Assembly: GCA_013141125.1 (NCBI GenBank)
Contig: JABFRO010000001.1
Span: forward strand, 186,001 to 250,000
Length of the DNA stretch: 64,000 nt
Origin: Methylophilaceae bacterium
GTDB taxonomy: Bacteria; Pseudomonadota; Gammaproteobacteria; Burkholderiales; Methylophilaceae
Direction: 5' to 3'
The notes under the pieces: generated by a model
What the model was told of the DNA's origin: nothing
Database searches by the model: none
What the model saw: the letters and a program-made list of their open reading frames with translations, nothing else
Program-made: the position numbers and the translations under genes
Shown here: positions 53,917-62,473 of the stretch, piece after piece
How positions within the stretch are numbered: the stretch's first letter is position 1
Layout: every line of letters starts with the position of its first letter

Positions 53917-54228
53917 CTAGTTGAATACTTCCTGATACGCCGGTATATGCCAGGATTGCAACTGTTTTCCCAATAACACCAAATGGCAGGATAAGCGGTC
54001 GCTACCATTGGCGCTGACTTCAAAATGATAAGTGCGCAACAATTGCACACGGCCGCGGGTATTGCGTCCGATTCTCAATTTTGAGCAGGCCACGGTTTCA
54101 TCCAGTAGTTGCAAGTTACAGCGTTTAGCTAGATCGCTGCCATTAGTCACGGCGGTTTCGCGGGTGGAAATGCTATCGAGCCAGAGCCATGCGGCTATAA
54201 CAAGAAAAAGTAGAAGGAGGATTTCCAT
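53917..54228 (-). CDS. DUF3301 domain membrane-anchored protein
   Basis: A 103-residue protein with one N-terminal membrane helix (EILLLLFLVIAAWLWLDSI) followed by a small cytosolic or periplasmic domain. The strip TRETAVTNGSDLAKRCNLQLLDETVA and the GRVQLLRTYHFEVSANGSDR block are those of DUF3301. Function unknown. Thirty-three bases upstream of gluQ on the same strand. Confidence 0.83.
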   Translation of the reverse strand: MEILLLLFLVIAAWLWLDSISTRETAVTNGSDLAKRCNLQLLDETVACSKLRIGRNTRGRVQLLRTYHFEVSANGSDRLSCHLVLLGKQLQSWHIPAYQEVFN

Positions 54229-54262
54229 GGATTATATTAAGAGATTAGATTGAGTGGGCAGA

Positions 54263-54665
54263 TTAAATTGAAATAGTCGGTGCGTTGGTGTATTGCATGA
54301 CAGCAACGCCTTGGCTGGGCAAAAAAAGCTCAATAATAAATGCAAATAGCGCAATAAAAATGCTGACAAAAAATGCTGTCCAGAACCCGGAGACCTTGAA
54401 TCCTTGCACCAGTTTAGCGACCAGCAATATCATCAGCGCATTGATGACTAGAATAAATAATCCCAACGTGAGTAAAGTAAGCGGGAAAGTGAGCAGAATA
54501 AAAAATCGGCCTGAGTACTGCATTGACAAAGCCCAACACTAGCGCCGATACCAGTAACGCGGAGCGGTTGCTGAACGACAGCCCATGAAACAGATGGCTG
54601 GCAACCCATAAGGACAGGCTCATGATAGCCCAATGGATAAGAAAGTCGGAAAGTTGTGAGGTCAT
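54263..54665 (-). pseudogene. Phage holin family (PF04020-type) four-helix membrane protein, frameshifted
   Basis: Short membrane protein of about 133 residues split over two frames. The first (start 54665) gives MTSQLSDFLIHWAIMSLSLW, then LVSALVLGFVNAVLRPIF; the second continues FILLTFPLTLLTLGLFILVI and ALMILLVAKLVQGFKVSGFW to the stop at 54263. Removing one T from the T6 run at about 54504-54513 joins them exactly (LRPIFILLTFPLTLLTLG). The family is widespread in bacteria, not phage-derived as such, and its role is unclear. It follows hpnD, a common order in hopanoid loci. The homopolymer cause makes a sequencing error likely. Confidence 0.8.
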
Positions 54666-54674
54666 CGTTTATCT

Positions 54675-55511
54675 TCAGGCTTTTAACCAGGCTGTCCACG
54701 CCAGCCAGATTTTGTGTAAAGGCGTGAGGGAAACACGCGCGTTGAGCACTTTTTGCGCACCATCGGCCTTGATTTCGCGCAATAGTGTGCGATAAATCGC
54801 CGCCATCACCAAGCCAGTCAATTGTGGTTTGCGGTCTTCATCAGGCAAGGCACTAAACGCCCTATCGTAAAATCTTTCTGCTCGTTCAATCTGGAAATCC
54901 AGCAACTTTTGCACGCGCTCGGATTCACGCCCCTGAATGATGTCTTCTTCGGTTACACCGAATTGTGCCAGCTCATCCAGCGGCAGATAGATGCGGTCAC
55001 GCCTAGCATCTTCGCCCACATCGCGCGTGATATTGGTGAGTTGAAAGGCCAGGCCAAGATCAATCGCGTATTTCAAGGTGGCGCGATTGCTGTAACCAAA
55101 AATGGAAGCAGAAAGCAGGCCGACGACGCTGGCTACACGGTAGCAATATAACTGCAATTGTTTGAAATCCGGGTAACGGTTCTGATCCAGATCCATCTCC
55201 ATGCCGTTGATAATTTCCTGAAAGTATTCTTCATTCAGCGCGTAATCACGGACCGCTGGCACCAAGGCTTGTGTGACCGGATGCTGTGGTTTACCGGCGT
55301 ATAAATTTTCGATTTCACCGCGCCACCATTGCAGTGTAGTACGTGCTACGTTGACATCGGTGCATTCATCGACAATATCATCTACTTCGCGGCAAAAAGC
55401 ATATAGTGCAGTAATCGCCTCTCTTTTTGCAGGAGATAAAAATTTGAAGCTGTAGTAAAAGCTGGAGCCGCTGGCAGCGGCTTTGGATTTGCAATATTCT
55501 TGTGGACTCAT
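54675..55511 (-). CDS. hpnD: Presqualene diphosphate synthase
   Basis: Condenses two farnesyl diphosphates to presqualene diphosphate in hopanoid-type squalene synthesis. The 278-residue protein has both Asp-rich motifs intact: REVDDIVDE (D44, D45, D48) and NITRDVGEDARRDRIYLP. MSPQEYC at the N-terminus and RTLLREIKADG near the C-terminus are HpnD features. The ATG at 55511 overlaps the hpnC stop as ATGA; a longer start would lie inside hpnC. hpnE and the squalene-hopene cyclase are not in the window. Confidence 0.92.
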   Translation of the reverse strand: MSPQEYCKSKAAASGSSFYYSFKFLSPAKREAITALYAFCREVDDIVDECTDVNVARTTLQWWRGEIENLYAGKPQHPVTQALVPAVRDYALNEEYFQEIINGMEMDLDQNRYPDFKQLQLYCYRVASVVGLLSASIFGYSNRATLKYAIDLGLAFQLTNITRDVGEDARRDRIYLPLDELAQFGVTEEDIIQGRESERVQKLLDFQIERAERFYDRAFSALPDEDRKPQLTGLVMAAIYRTLLREIKADGAQKVLNARVSLTPLHKIWLAWTAWLKA

Positions 55512-56410
55512 TTGGCTCTTATCGCTCGATAGATCATATAGACCCAATCAATTGGGGTTAAAACGGGACGTTTTTGCAACACATCACCGCGTGATTGGTG
55601 TAGTTTTTGTAAAATGCGCTCGCCACCGGCAATCAGCATACGGACTTCCATGCCAGCCAGTCCTTTAATCTGCAAACCCAGTGGCGCAGCGGATTGTAAC
55701 AAACGGCGCGCACGTTTTACCTCAAACTCAAAAAACATAGGCCAAATACCGCTAATATCCGCACTAAAAATCTGTTCATCGGTGATGTTATATTTGCGCA
55801 TTTCCGTTTGCGGAAAATAAATGTAGCCTTTTTTAGCCGCTATGGCCACATTCTGCAAAAATTTGATGATTTGCAAGGCAGAACAAAGAGCATCGGAATA
55901 ACCAATATTTCGTGGTGTGGCAGCGTCTAGCAGGTGCAGCGCCAACCTGCCCAGGGGATTGGCTGAGCGGCGGCTAAAACTCATTATTTCGCCAAAATTC
56001 TCATAGCGGTTTTTTGTAATGCGTTCACAATTTGCATCCAGCAGATCATAAAAAGGCGCAAGCGGTAGTTGTTGTGTTTTAATCATGCCATGTAAACTGG
56101 CAAAATTATCTGGTTGAACGGGGGCTTTTGGCACGGGCTTATCCATAGCCTGTTTAAATTCATGCAGCAACTGCAAGCGTTGCTCTGGTGAGAAGTTGTC
56201 TGCAATGCTAATAGCATAGGCTTGCATGGCAAATTTATAAATTAGCGTGGCCGGCTCGCGTAAACGGAACGGCAGTAACCAGGATGCCAAATGCAAGAGC
56301 TTGTCAGGAAAGACAGCAGGTTCTGAATTTGCCGTCTGCTGCGTATTTATATGGAGGAAGGAGTGGCTCATGAATGCGTCCAAGTATGCCATAAACTTAG
56401 GCATAATCAC
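55508..56410 (-). CDS. hpnC: HpnC-like (hydroxysqualene synthase family), catalytic motifs degenerate
   Basis: By position and fold this is HpnC, partner of HpnD: LLPFRLREPATLIYKFAMQA, RRSANPLGRLALHLLDA, YSDALCSALQIIKFLQNVAI and KGYIYFPQTEM follow the family closely. The usual first Asp-rich motif (TADDIADE) reads AYAISIADN at residues 64-72, losing the first two Asp, and the second (QDxxxD) reads QNVAIA (186-191), losing both. Start is uncertain: ATG codons at 56410 and 56371 are possible and neither has a strong ribosome-binding site. It may be a non-catalytic helper or have a different activity; an inactive relic is also possible. Confidence 0.8.
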   Translation of the reverse strand: MIMPKFMAYLDAFMSHSFLHINTQQTANSEPAVFPDKLLHLASWLLPFRLREPATLIYKFAMQAYAISIADNFSPEQRLQLLHEFKQAMDKPVPKAPVQPDNFASLHGMIKTQQLPLAPFYDLLDANCERITKNRYENFGEIMSFSRRSANPLGRLALHLLDAATPRNIGYSDALCSALQIIKFLQNVAIAAKKGYIYFPQTEMRKYNITDEQIFSADISGIWPMFFEFEVKRARRLLQSAAPLGLQIKGLAGMEVRMLIAGGERILQKLHQSRGDVLQKRPVLTPIDWVYMIYRAIRAK

Positions 56411-56798
56411 TAGCGTATACAGTTCGCAAGATTGTCACAGTGCTATGGTGTAATGGCTGTTTTGTTTCTCACGAGCTTGAGTTTGTGCGAATTTTGCAAA
56501 AGGTTTTATTGATGGAAAATTGACTTCAGAAGATTTCAGGGCTTAATGCCAACACCATAGGTTGCGTATTGCATAGGCGCTTAGCTAAGATGCCGCTTGG
56601 GTGATGGCTTAGCTGGAGTGGGGGAATTCAGCAGTGAAGCGATGAATCCTTGATTAAACAGCAATGACAAAATTGGTTAAATGAATTTGTGGGTGATGTG
56701 AATGCGCCGGGCACAAGCAATAGCCAGTTAGGCAAAATTTAACGATTATGCCTTCGATTTCCTAATATTAATTTTTTTGTATTTATTTGGAGTAAAGC
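56411..56798. other. Intergenic region between hpnC and galU
   Basis: About 390 bases separating divergent genes. AT-rich close to galU, with TTGGAG as its ribosome-binding site. No reading frame, repeat or RNA gene is convincing. Confidence 0.4.
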
Positions 56799-57671
56799 AT
56801 GAATAGAATTACCAAGGCGGTATTTCCGGTGGCAGGTCTAGGTACACGTTTTTTGCCGGCCACCAAGGCCAGCCCCAAAGAGATGTTGCCGATTGTTGAC
56901 AAGCCTCTCATTCAGTATGCTGCGGAAGAAGCCGTGGCCGCCGGTGCTACCGAACTTATATTCGTCATCGGGCGTAATAAACGCGCGATTCCAGACCATT
57001 TTGACAAATCGCATGAGCTGGAGATTGCACTGGAAGCCAGCGGTAAAATCAAAATGCTTGAAGAAATTCGCAGCATTTTACCCAAGGGCGTTTCTTGCAT
57101 TTATCTGCGTCAAGCCGAAGCCTTGGGTTTGGGGCATGCTGTCCTTTGTGCCAAGCCGGTGGTGGGGAATGAGCCATTCTCGGTTATTTTGGCGGATGAT
57201 TTGATTGCAGGTAATCCCACCGCCTTGCAGCAGATGGTGGATCTTTATCGTGAAAGAGCCTGCTCAATTTTGGGTGTGGAAGATGTGTTGCCTAGTGAAA
57301 CGGCCAGCTACGGTATTGTGGATGCCAACGAAATTGCGCCCGATGTGTTACAGCTGAATGGCATTGTGGAAAAACCGGCACCAGCGGATGCGCCTTCTAC
57401 TCTGGCAGTGGTTGGGCGTTATATTTTGACCCCAAAGATTTTTGATTGCCTGGAAAATATCAAGCCGGGCAAAGGCGGAGAAATTCAGCTGACTGATGGC
57501 ATTGCAGCGCTGTTGGCATTTGAAAAAGTGCTGGCTTACCGCTTTAAAGGCAAGCGCTATGATTGCGGTAGCAAGTTGGGTTACATGAAAGCCAACGTGG
57601 ATTACGCGATCCATCACCCTGAGATTGGCGGAGAATTTTTGGATTTTTTGCAAAAATTCAGACAACCTTAA
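56799..57671 (+). CDS. galU: UTP-glucose-1-phosphate uridylyltransferase
   Basis: Makes UDP-glucose from UTP and glucose-1-phosphate for polysaccharide, LPS and glycolipid synthesis. The 290-residue product opens [20 protein letters not shown] then [15 protein letters not shown], the nucleotidyltransferase signature of GalU, and has the [10 protein letters not shown] metal motif and the [12 protein letters not shown] segment. Full length. hpt follows 18 bases later and is probably co-transcribed. Confidence 0.96.
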   Translation: MNRITKAVFPVAGLGTRFLPATKASPKEMLPIVDKPLIQYAAEEAVAAGATELIFVIGRNKRAIPDHFDKSHELEIALEASGKIKMLEEIRSILPKGVSCIYLRQAEALGLGHAVLCAKPVVGNEPFSVILADDLIAGNPTALQQMVDLYRERACSILGVEDVLPSETASYGIVDANEIAPDVLQLNGIVEKPAPADAPSTLAVVGRYILTPKIFDCLENIKPGKGGEIQLTDGIAALLAFEKVLAYRFKGKRYDCGSKLGYMKANVDYAIHHPEIGGEFLDFLQKFRQP

Positions 57672-57689
57672 TACAAAGCGATAATTGAC

Positions 57690-58244
57690 ATGATGGCGGC
57701 AGAAAATCCGAATCCCAGGCAGTTACTTGAGCAATCCGAGCTTATCCACAGCGCGGAAGCAGTCGAGTTCGCCATCAGTCAGTTGGCGGTGTTGATAAAT
57801 GCCGAATTAAGAGAAAGCGTGCCAGTTGTCATGTGCGTTATGGGCGGTGCAGTCGTGTTCGCCGGACAGTTATTGCCCAAACTGGATTTTCCTTTGGAAT
57901 TTGATTATGTGCAGGCCAGCCGCTATCACAATCAAACACAAGGCCAGCAACTGGTGTGGAAAGTATTGCCGGGAGAGCATTTGCGCGGCCGCACCGTGCT
58001 GCTGCTGGATGATATTCTGGATCAAGGCCACACGTTGGAGGCGATCAAGGAAAAGTGTCTGGAGCAAGGTGCTGAGCGCGTAGTCATCGCGGTGCTGGTA
58101 GAGAAAGAGCTGGCAAAATCCAAACCGATTCAGGCAGATTTTGTTGGCCTCAACGTGCCTGATCGCTACGTGTTTGGTTGCGGCATGGATGTATACGGCT
58201 GGTGGCGAAATTTACCGGCTATTTATGCACTTGAGGAGGTTTGA
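57690..58244 (+). CDS. hpt: Hypoxanthine-guanine phosphoribosyltransferase
   Basis: Purine salvage enzyme of 184 residues. The PRPP-binding motif is VLLLDDILDQGHTL (about residues 103-116), with VMCVMGGAVVFAGQLL supplying the second PRPP loop and VNVPDRYVFGCGMD-type sequence binding the base. Close to the proteobacterial Hpt-like proteins that lie near mtnP or galU. Length is typical. Convergent with the S4-domain gene. Confidence 0.92.
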   Translation: MMAAENPNPRQLLEQSELIHSAEAVEFAISQLAVLINAELRESVPVVMCVMGGAVVFAGQLLPKLDFPLEFDYVQASRYHNQTQGQQLVWKVLPGEHLRGRTVLLLDDILDQGHTLEAIKEKCLEQGAERVVIAVLVEKELAKSKPIQADFVGLNVPDRYVFGCGMDVYGWWRNLPAIYALEEV

Positions 58245-58279
58245 AATGGCTCTGTTCAAAACTTCAGCGGCTAGTTGGT

Positions 58280-58495
58280 TCAGATCAGCACCGAGATGCG
58301 GCTTCCTTCACATTCAACCACCTGTCCAACTCTAATTTTTGCCGTTTTGCGGCTTTCAATTTCCCCATCCACCTTCACCAAACCTTCCGCAACCATAACT
58401 TTCCCACGTCCGCCACTATCGGCCAGTCCAGTTAGTTTGAGCAGATTGTTAAGTTCAATGTACTCACGATCAAGATTAAAAATTAGATTTTGCAT
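58280..58495 (-). CDS. S4-domain RNA-binding protein (YbcJ-like)
   Basis: A 71-residue single-domain S4 protein. The fold strip EYIELNNLLKLTGLADSGGRG then KVMVAEGLVKVDGEIESRKTAKI is the S4 RNA-binding motif, as in YbcJ. I chose the ATG at 58495 (MQNLIFNLDREY), which matches the usual start; a longer reading by 17 codons is less likely. Probably binds structured RNA or ribosomes; target unknown. Confidence 0.87.
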   Translation of the reverse strand: MQNLIFNLDREYIELNNLLKLTGLADSGGRGKVMVAEGLVKVDGEIESRKTAKIRVGQVVECEGSRISVLI

Positions 58496-58670
58496 AGGTT
58501 TGTTCCCAAGTGAAATTTTTTTGCAGTTTAACGCAATATGTCTCATTTAATTTTATCTTTACAATGTGGAGGCAGCAATTTTTACTTGATATTTAACTAT
58601 ATATACCTTCATTATTTTCAACGATTTATGTTAAAATCGCGCACTTTTTTGCAATTGAGAATATAAGAAC

Positions 58671-60485
58671 ATGTCCCGCGCCCTACGTAATATCGCCATT
58701 ATCGCCCACGTTGACCATGGCAAAACCACTATGGTGGATAAGCTGCTACAACAATCTGGCACGTTTGCCTCGCATCAACAAGTCACTGAACGCGTGATGG
58801 ATTCCAATGATTTGGAAAAAGAACGCGGCATTACTATTTTGGCCAAAAATACCGCTGTTGATTTTGAAGGTACGCACATCAACATCGTGGATACTCCGGG
58901 TCATGCTGACTTTGGTGGTGAGGTGGAACGTGTATTGGGAATGGTGGATGGCGTTTTGCTGTTGGTGGATGCGGTTGAAGGCCCTATGCCGCAAACCCGT
59001 TTTGTGACCAAAAAAGCCCTGGCGCTGGGTTTAAAGCCTATTGTCGTGATTAATAAAGTTGACCGTCCCGGTGCGCGTACTGATTGGGTGATTAACCAAA
59101 CCTTTGATTTGTTCGCAAAACTGGGTGCCACCGATGAGCAGCTGGATTTTCCTGTGGTTTATGCTTCCGCATTGAACGGCTTTGCTATGCTGGATATGAA
59201 GAAACCAGCAGATACCATGCGAGCTGTGTTTGAAACCATATTGAGCCATGTGCAACCCCCGGAAGGTGATAGTAATGCGCCTTTGCAATTGCAAGTTTCT
59301 GCGTTGGATTACTCCACTTATACCGGCCGTTTAGGCGTTGGTCGAGTACGCAATGGGCGTGTAAAAACAGGGCAAATGGTCGCTGTGATGAACGGTGACA
59401 AGCAAGTTGGTCAGGGTAAAATCAACCAAGTCTTTGGTTTTCAAGGTTTGGAGCGTGTACTGGTGGAAGATGCTGAGGCTGGCGACATTGTTATTATTTC
59501 CGGTCTGGATGATATTGGCATTGGCTTCACCGTTTGTGATCGTGAAAAACCGGTTGGCTTGCCGATTACCGGTATTGATGAGCCAACGTTGACTATGGAC
59601 TTTATGGTGAATTCATCGCCTTACGCCGGCACTGAAGGCAAGTTTGTGACCAGCCGCCAGATTCGTGATCGTTTGATGAAAGAGTTATTGGTTAACGTAG
59701 CGTTGCGTGTTGAAGAAACCGTGGATGCTGACGTATTCCGCGTTTCTGGCCGTGGCGAGCTACATTTGACGATTTTGCTGGAAAATATGCGTCGCGAGGG
59801 CTTTGAAATGGCCGTGGGTAAACCGCGTGTGGTATACCGTGAAATTGACGGCCAAAAATGTGAGCCTTATGAAATTTTGACCGTGGATCTGGAAGATGAC
59901 ACACAAGGCGTGGTGATGGAAGAGTTGGGTCGCCGCCGTGGTGAGCTGAGTAATATGGAATCTGACGGCAATGGCCGTACCCGTCTGGAATATCGTATTC
60001 CTGCGCGTGGTTTGATTGGTTTCCAAAGTGAATTTTTGACCATGACACGCGGTACCGGTTTGATGTCACATATATTTGATGAATATGCCCCCGCCAAACT
60101 GGATATTCCCGGCCGTCGCAATGGCGTGTTGATTTCTTCCGAGAAGGGCGAGGCGGTAGCTTATGCCTTATGGAAGTTGCAGGATCGCGGCAAGATGTTT
60201 GCAGTGCCGGGTGATCGTTTGTATGAAGGCATGGTGATTGGTATTCATAGCCGTGATAACGACTTGGTGGTTAATCCGATCAAAGGTAAACAGCTGACCA
60301 ACGTGCGTTCTTCAGGTACTGATGAAGCCGTGCGTTTGGTACCCGCTGTGCTTTTAACCCTGGAATCAGCCGTTGAATTTATTGCAGATGATGAGTTGGT
60401 GGAATTGACACCAAAATCGATTCGTATCCGCAAACGCTATTTGTTGGAAAATGAGCGTAAGCGCGCGTCAAGTGCAAAATCCTGA
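58671..60485 (+). CDS. typA: Translational GTPase TypA/BipA
   Basis: Ribosome-associated GTPase that aids large-subunit assembly and stress adaptation. The 604-residue product has G1 AHVDHGKT (12-19), G2 [11 protein letters not shown]3 [11 protein letters not shown]4 NKVDRP and the TypA-specific C-terminal region ([29 protein letters not shown]). Normal length and intact. It ends before a strong bidirectional terminator. Confidence 0.97.
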   Translation: MSRALRNIAIIAHVDHGKTTMVDKLLQQSGTFASHQQVTERVMDSNDLEKERGITILAKNTAVDFEGTHINIVDTPGHADFGGEVERVLGMVDGVLLLVDAVEGPMPQTRFVTKKALALGLKPIVVINKVDRPGARTDWVINQTFDLFAKLGATDEQLDFPVVYASALNGFAMLDMKKPADTMRAVFETILSHVQPPEGDSNAPLQLQVSALDYSTYTGRLGVGRVRNGRVKTGQMVAVMNGDKQVGQGKINQVFGFQGLERVLVEDAEAGDIVIISGLDDIGIGFTVCDREKPVGLPITGIDEPTLTMDFMVNSSPYAGTEGKFVTSRQIRDRLMKELLVNVALRVEETVDADVFRVSGRGELHLTILLENMRREGFEMAVGKPRVVYREIDGQKCEPYEILTVDLEDDTQGVVMEELGRRRGELSNMESDGNGRTRLEYRIPARGLIGFQSEFLTMTRGTGLMSHIFDEYAPAKLDIPGRRNGVLISSEKGEAVAYALWKLQDRGKMFAVPGDRLYEGMVIGIHSRDNDLVVNPIKGKQLTNVRSSGTDEAVRLVPAVLLTLESAVEFIADDELVELTPKSIRIRKRYLLENERKRASSAKS

Positions 60486-60560
60486 GTGGCAGGAAGCACA
60501 AATAGGACAATTTAGTGATAAGGTGGATAAGCGCAGCGCATCCACTATCATTGACTAATT

Positions 60561-60600
60561 AAAAAAACGCCTGATACAAAATTGTATCAGGCGTTTTTTT
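60561..60600. terminator. Strong bidirectional intrinsic terminator
   Basis: AAAAAAACGCCTGATACAA (60561-60579) is exactly inverted in TTGTATCAGGCGTTTTTTT (60582-60600), giving a 19-base perfect arm with A and T tracts at the two ends. It can end both typA from the left and the lpxO-like gene from the right. Confidence 0.92.
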
Positions 60601-60617
60601 GCGCGCTAGCTGTGAAG

Positions 60618-61520
60618 TTACAAGAAAATAATTAAAGTCAGTGCACCGATAATAAGGCCGAATTTGACCAGATAATAAGCTGGTCTGCTCCAGCTTTTCA
60701 GCTTGCGCCTATATTTTCCCGCCAGCCAGAAGAAACGGAAAATCTTGCTGATACCTCCGGTTTGGTCGCCTGTTTCATTCGGTGAGCTGGCTGCGGTCAG
60801 CACCACACGTCCAAACCAGCGGTTAAAGGCCTGCGCCCATATGTATTTCATCGGGCGCTCTACATCGCACATTAAAATCAAGCGATTGGTATCGCTATTG
60901 TTATTGACCCAATGTAAATAGGTTTCATCAAACACTACACCTTCACCATCGCGCCAGCTATAAGGTTGATTATTCACGACAATATGACAACTGTCGCTAT
61001 TGGGTGTAGACAAGCCCAGGTGATAGCGCAAAGAGCCAGCATATGGGTCGCGGTGACGGTTTAATTTGCCGCCGGGTGGCAGCTCGGTAAACATGGCGGC
61101 TTTGACTTCAGGAATTTGCTTTAAAAGAGCCACCGTTTTAGGGCAATACAAGGCAGCGGAGGGATGGCTTGCACCATACCATTTTAAGTAGAAGCGTTTC
61201 CAGCCATTTTTGAAAAAGGAATTGAATCCGGCATCATCATTTTTTTCGGCCGCTTTGATTTTTGCCATATTTTCCAAATTGAGTGCTTCATCACGAATAA
61301 TTTGCCAATTATCCTGCAATAGGTGCAGGCTTGGAAAAGTGCTAACTGGAAGATAAGGTGTGTCTGTAGGCACACGTGAAAACAGGTAAATAAAGATATT
61401 AATAGGCGCGACGACAGAGGAGTGGTCAAAAATTTGTCGAAAAAACGGCAATCGTGCCTTGCCGCGAAAGTGAATGAATAAAATGGAGCAGGTGTAGATG
61501 GCTATCAGTGCAATTTTCAT
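60618..61520 (-). CDS. lpxO: Aspartyl/asparaginyl beta-hydroxylase family, LpxO-like lipid A hydroxylase
   Basis: Fe(II)/2-oxoglutarate dioxygenase of 300 residues anchored at the inner membrane by N- and C-terminal hydrophobic segments (MKIALIAIYTCSILFIHF; YYLVKFGLIIGALTLIIFL). The iron-binding HxD is in NRHRDPYAG and the distal His in ETYLHWVNN, with RLILMCDVERP after it. LpxO adds a 2-hydroxyl to a secondary acyl chain of lipid A, and this sequence has the LpxO-type termini; activity on another hydroxyacyl lipid is possible. ATG at 61520 is preferred over a TTG five codons earlier. Confidence 0.85.
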   Translation of the reverse strand: MKIALIAIYTCSILFIHFRGKARLPFFRQIFDHSSVVAPINIFIYLFSRVPTDTPYLPVSTFPSLHLLQDNWQIIRDEALNLENMAKIKAAEKNDDAGFNSFFKNGWKRFYLKWYGASHPSAALYCPKTVALLKQIPEVKAAMFTELPPGGKLNRHRDPYAGSLRYHLGLSTPNSDSCHIVVNNQPYSWRDGEGVVFDETYLHWVNNNSDTNRLILMCDVERPMKYIWAQAFNRWFGRVVLTAASSPNETGDQTGGISKIFRFFWLAGKYRRKLKSWSRPAYYLVKFGLIIGALTLIIFL

Positions 61521-61625
61521 GGTGGTTAGTCTCAATCAAGTCATGCTTTGTAGTGTTTTTTGGCAAAGGATGAGTAATTATTATCCCTGTGGTTTCTGGT
61601 TGTCAGTGGTTGCAAGCTCTAAATT

Positions 61626-62300
61626 TTAAACAATACCCTTGATTGGGTTTTTGGATAATACAAAATCAGCGGCATTGGGGTCGCCAATCCAAAAGTAATA
61701 AAACTCATGTGTCACCGCAGAAAATAAATGACGAGTTTCTTTTTTCTCAAACATTGGAATAAGTTGGTCGACAGCTGTGCGGTAGATGTTTTGATTTTTA
61801 TGCGTGGATGCTCTCAGTCGCATGACAAGTAATTTCACCAGTTTTAAGCGTGTTTCAATCAGTGCGTTATTTGCTGCGTGTTGACGTAAGGCTTGGGCAT
61901 AGGCCTTCAGTGGCCACATTTCTGCGGTATCAAACGTGACTTTGTCCAGAGATGCCCACAAGGTCTGCAAATTGCTTTCCATGGGTTGCCATTGTGCTAA
62001 CTCCAGATCCAGGCCGTTATCGGCAGCCAATGCGGCGATGGCTTTAATGTCCTGTGTCCAGAATAGAAAAAACTCACGAGCTACAGATAAGCAAAATGGC
62101 CAGGTGGCGCGTTCTTTGGACTCAAGCAGAGCTTCCAGTTTGTTGCGATAAAGCAAGTCACGCCCGAAAGTTTCGGCTATTACAGGCAATAAATCCTGTA
62201 AAAATGCCTGCCGCAGTTCCAGACTGGCTTTGCTGGCACCCTTGCTTTGCAGGAAGTTAAGATAAGCGCTCAGCGCTTCTTGTTCACGATTGTGCGTCAT
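61626..62300 (-). CDS. Conserved hypothetical protein upstream of acnB
   Basis: A 224-residue soluble, helix-rich protein with no domain I recognise. Tryptophan-containing motifs (FCLSVAREFFLFWTQDIKAI and SAVTHEFYYFWIGDPNAADF) occur twice, which hints at an internal duplication. No signal peptide. It is divergent from acnB, across a 170-base gap. I infer a betaproteobacterial-specific protein; nothing more can be said. Confidence 0.65.
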   Translation of the reverse strand: MTHNREQEALSAYLNFLQSKGASKASLELRQAFLQDLLPVIAETFGRDLLYRNKLEALLESKERATWPFCLSVAREFFLFWTQDIKAIAALAADNGLDLELAQWQPMESNLQTLWASLDKVTFDTAEMWPLKAYAQALRQHAANNALIETRLKLVKLLVMRLRASTHKNQNIYRTAVDQLIPMFEKKETRHLFSAVTHEFYYFWIGDPNAADFVLSKNPIKGIV

Positions 62301-62473
62301 TTTGAATGGTGTTGGTTAGCTTTATATGCGAGCGGGTATATGGGCTGATAGTTGCCATTTAGTTTACCTTAATTAAGTTTAACTGACTGCAATTCGCTGC
62401 TTGCGCGCTATAGCTATTATTCAAATTGTAGCCATGTATAATTAAGGCATTGTCTAAACTGGGTGAATGAGTC

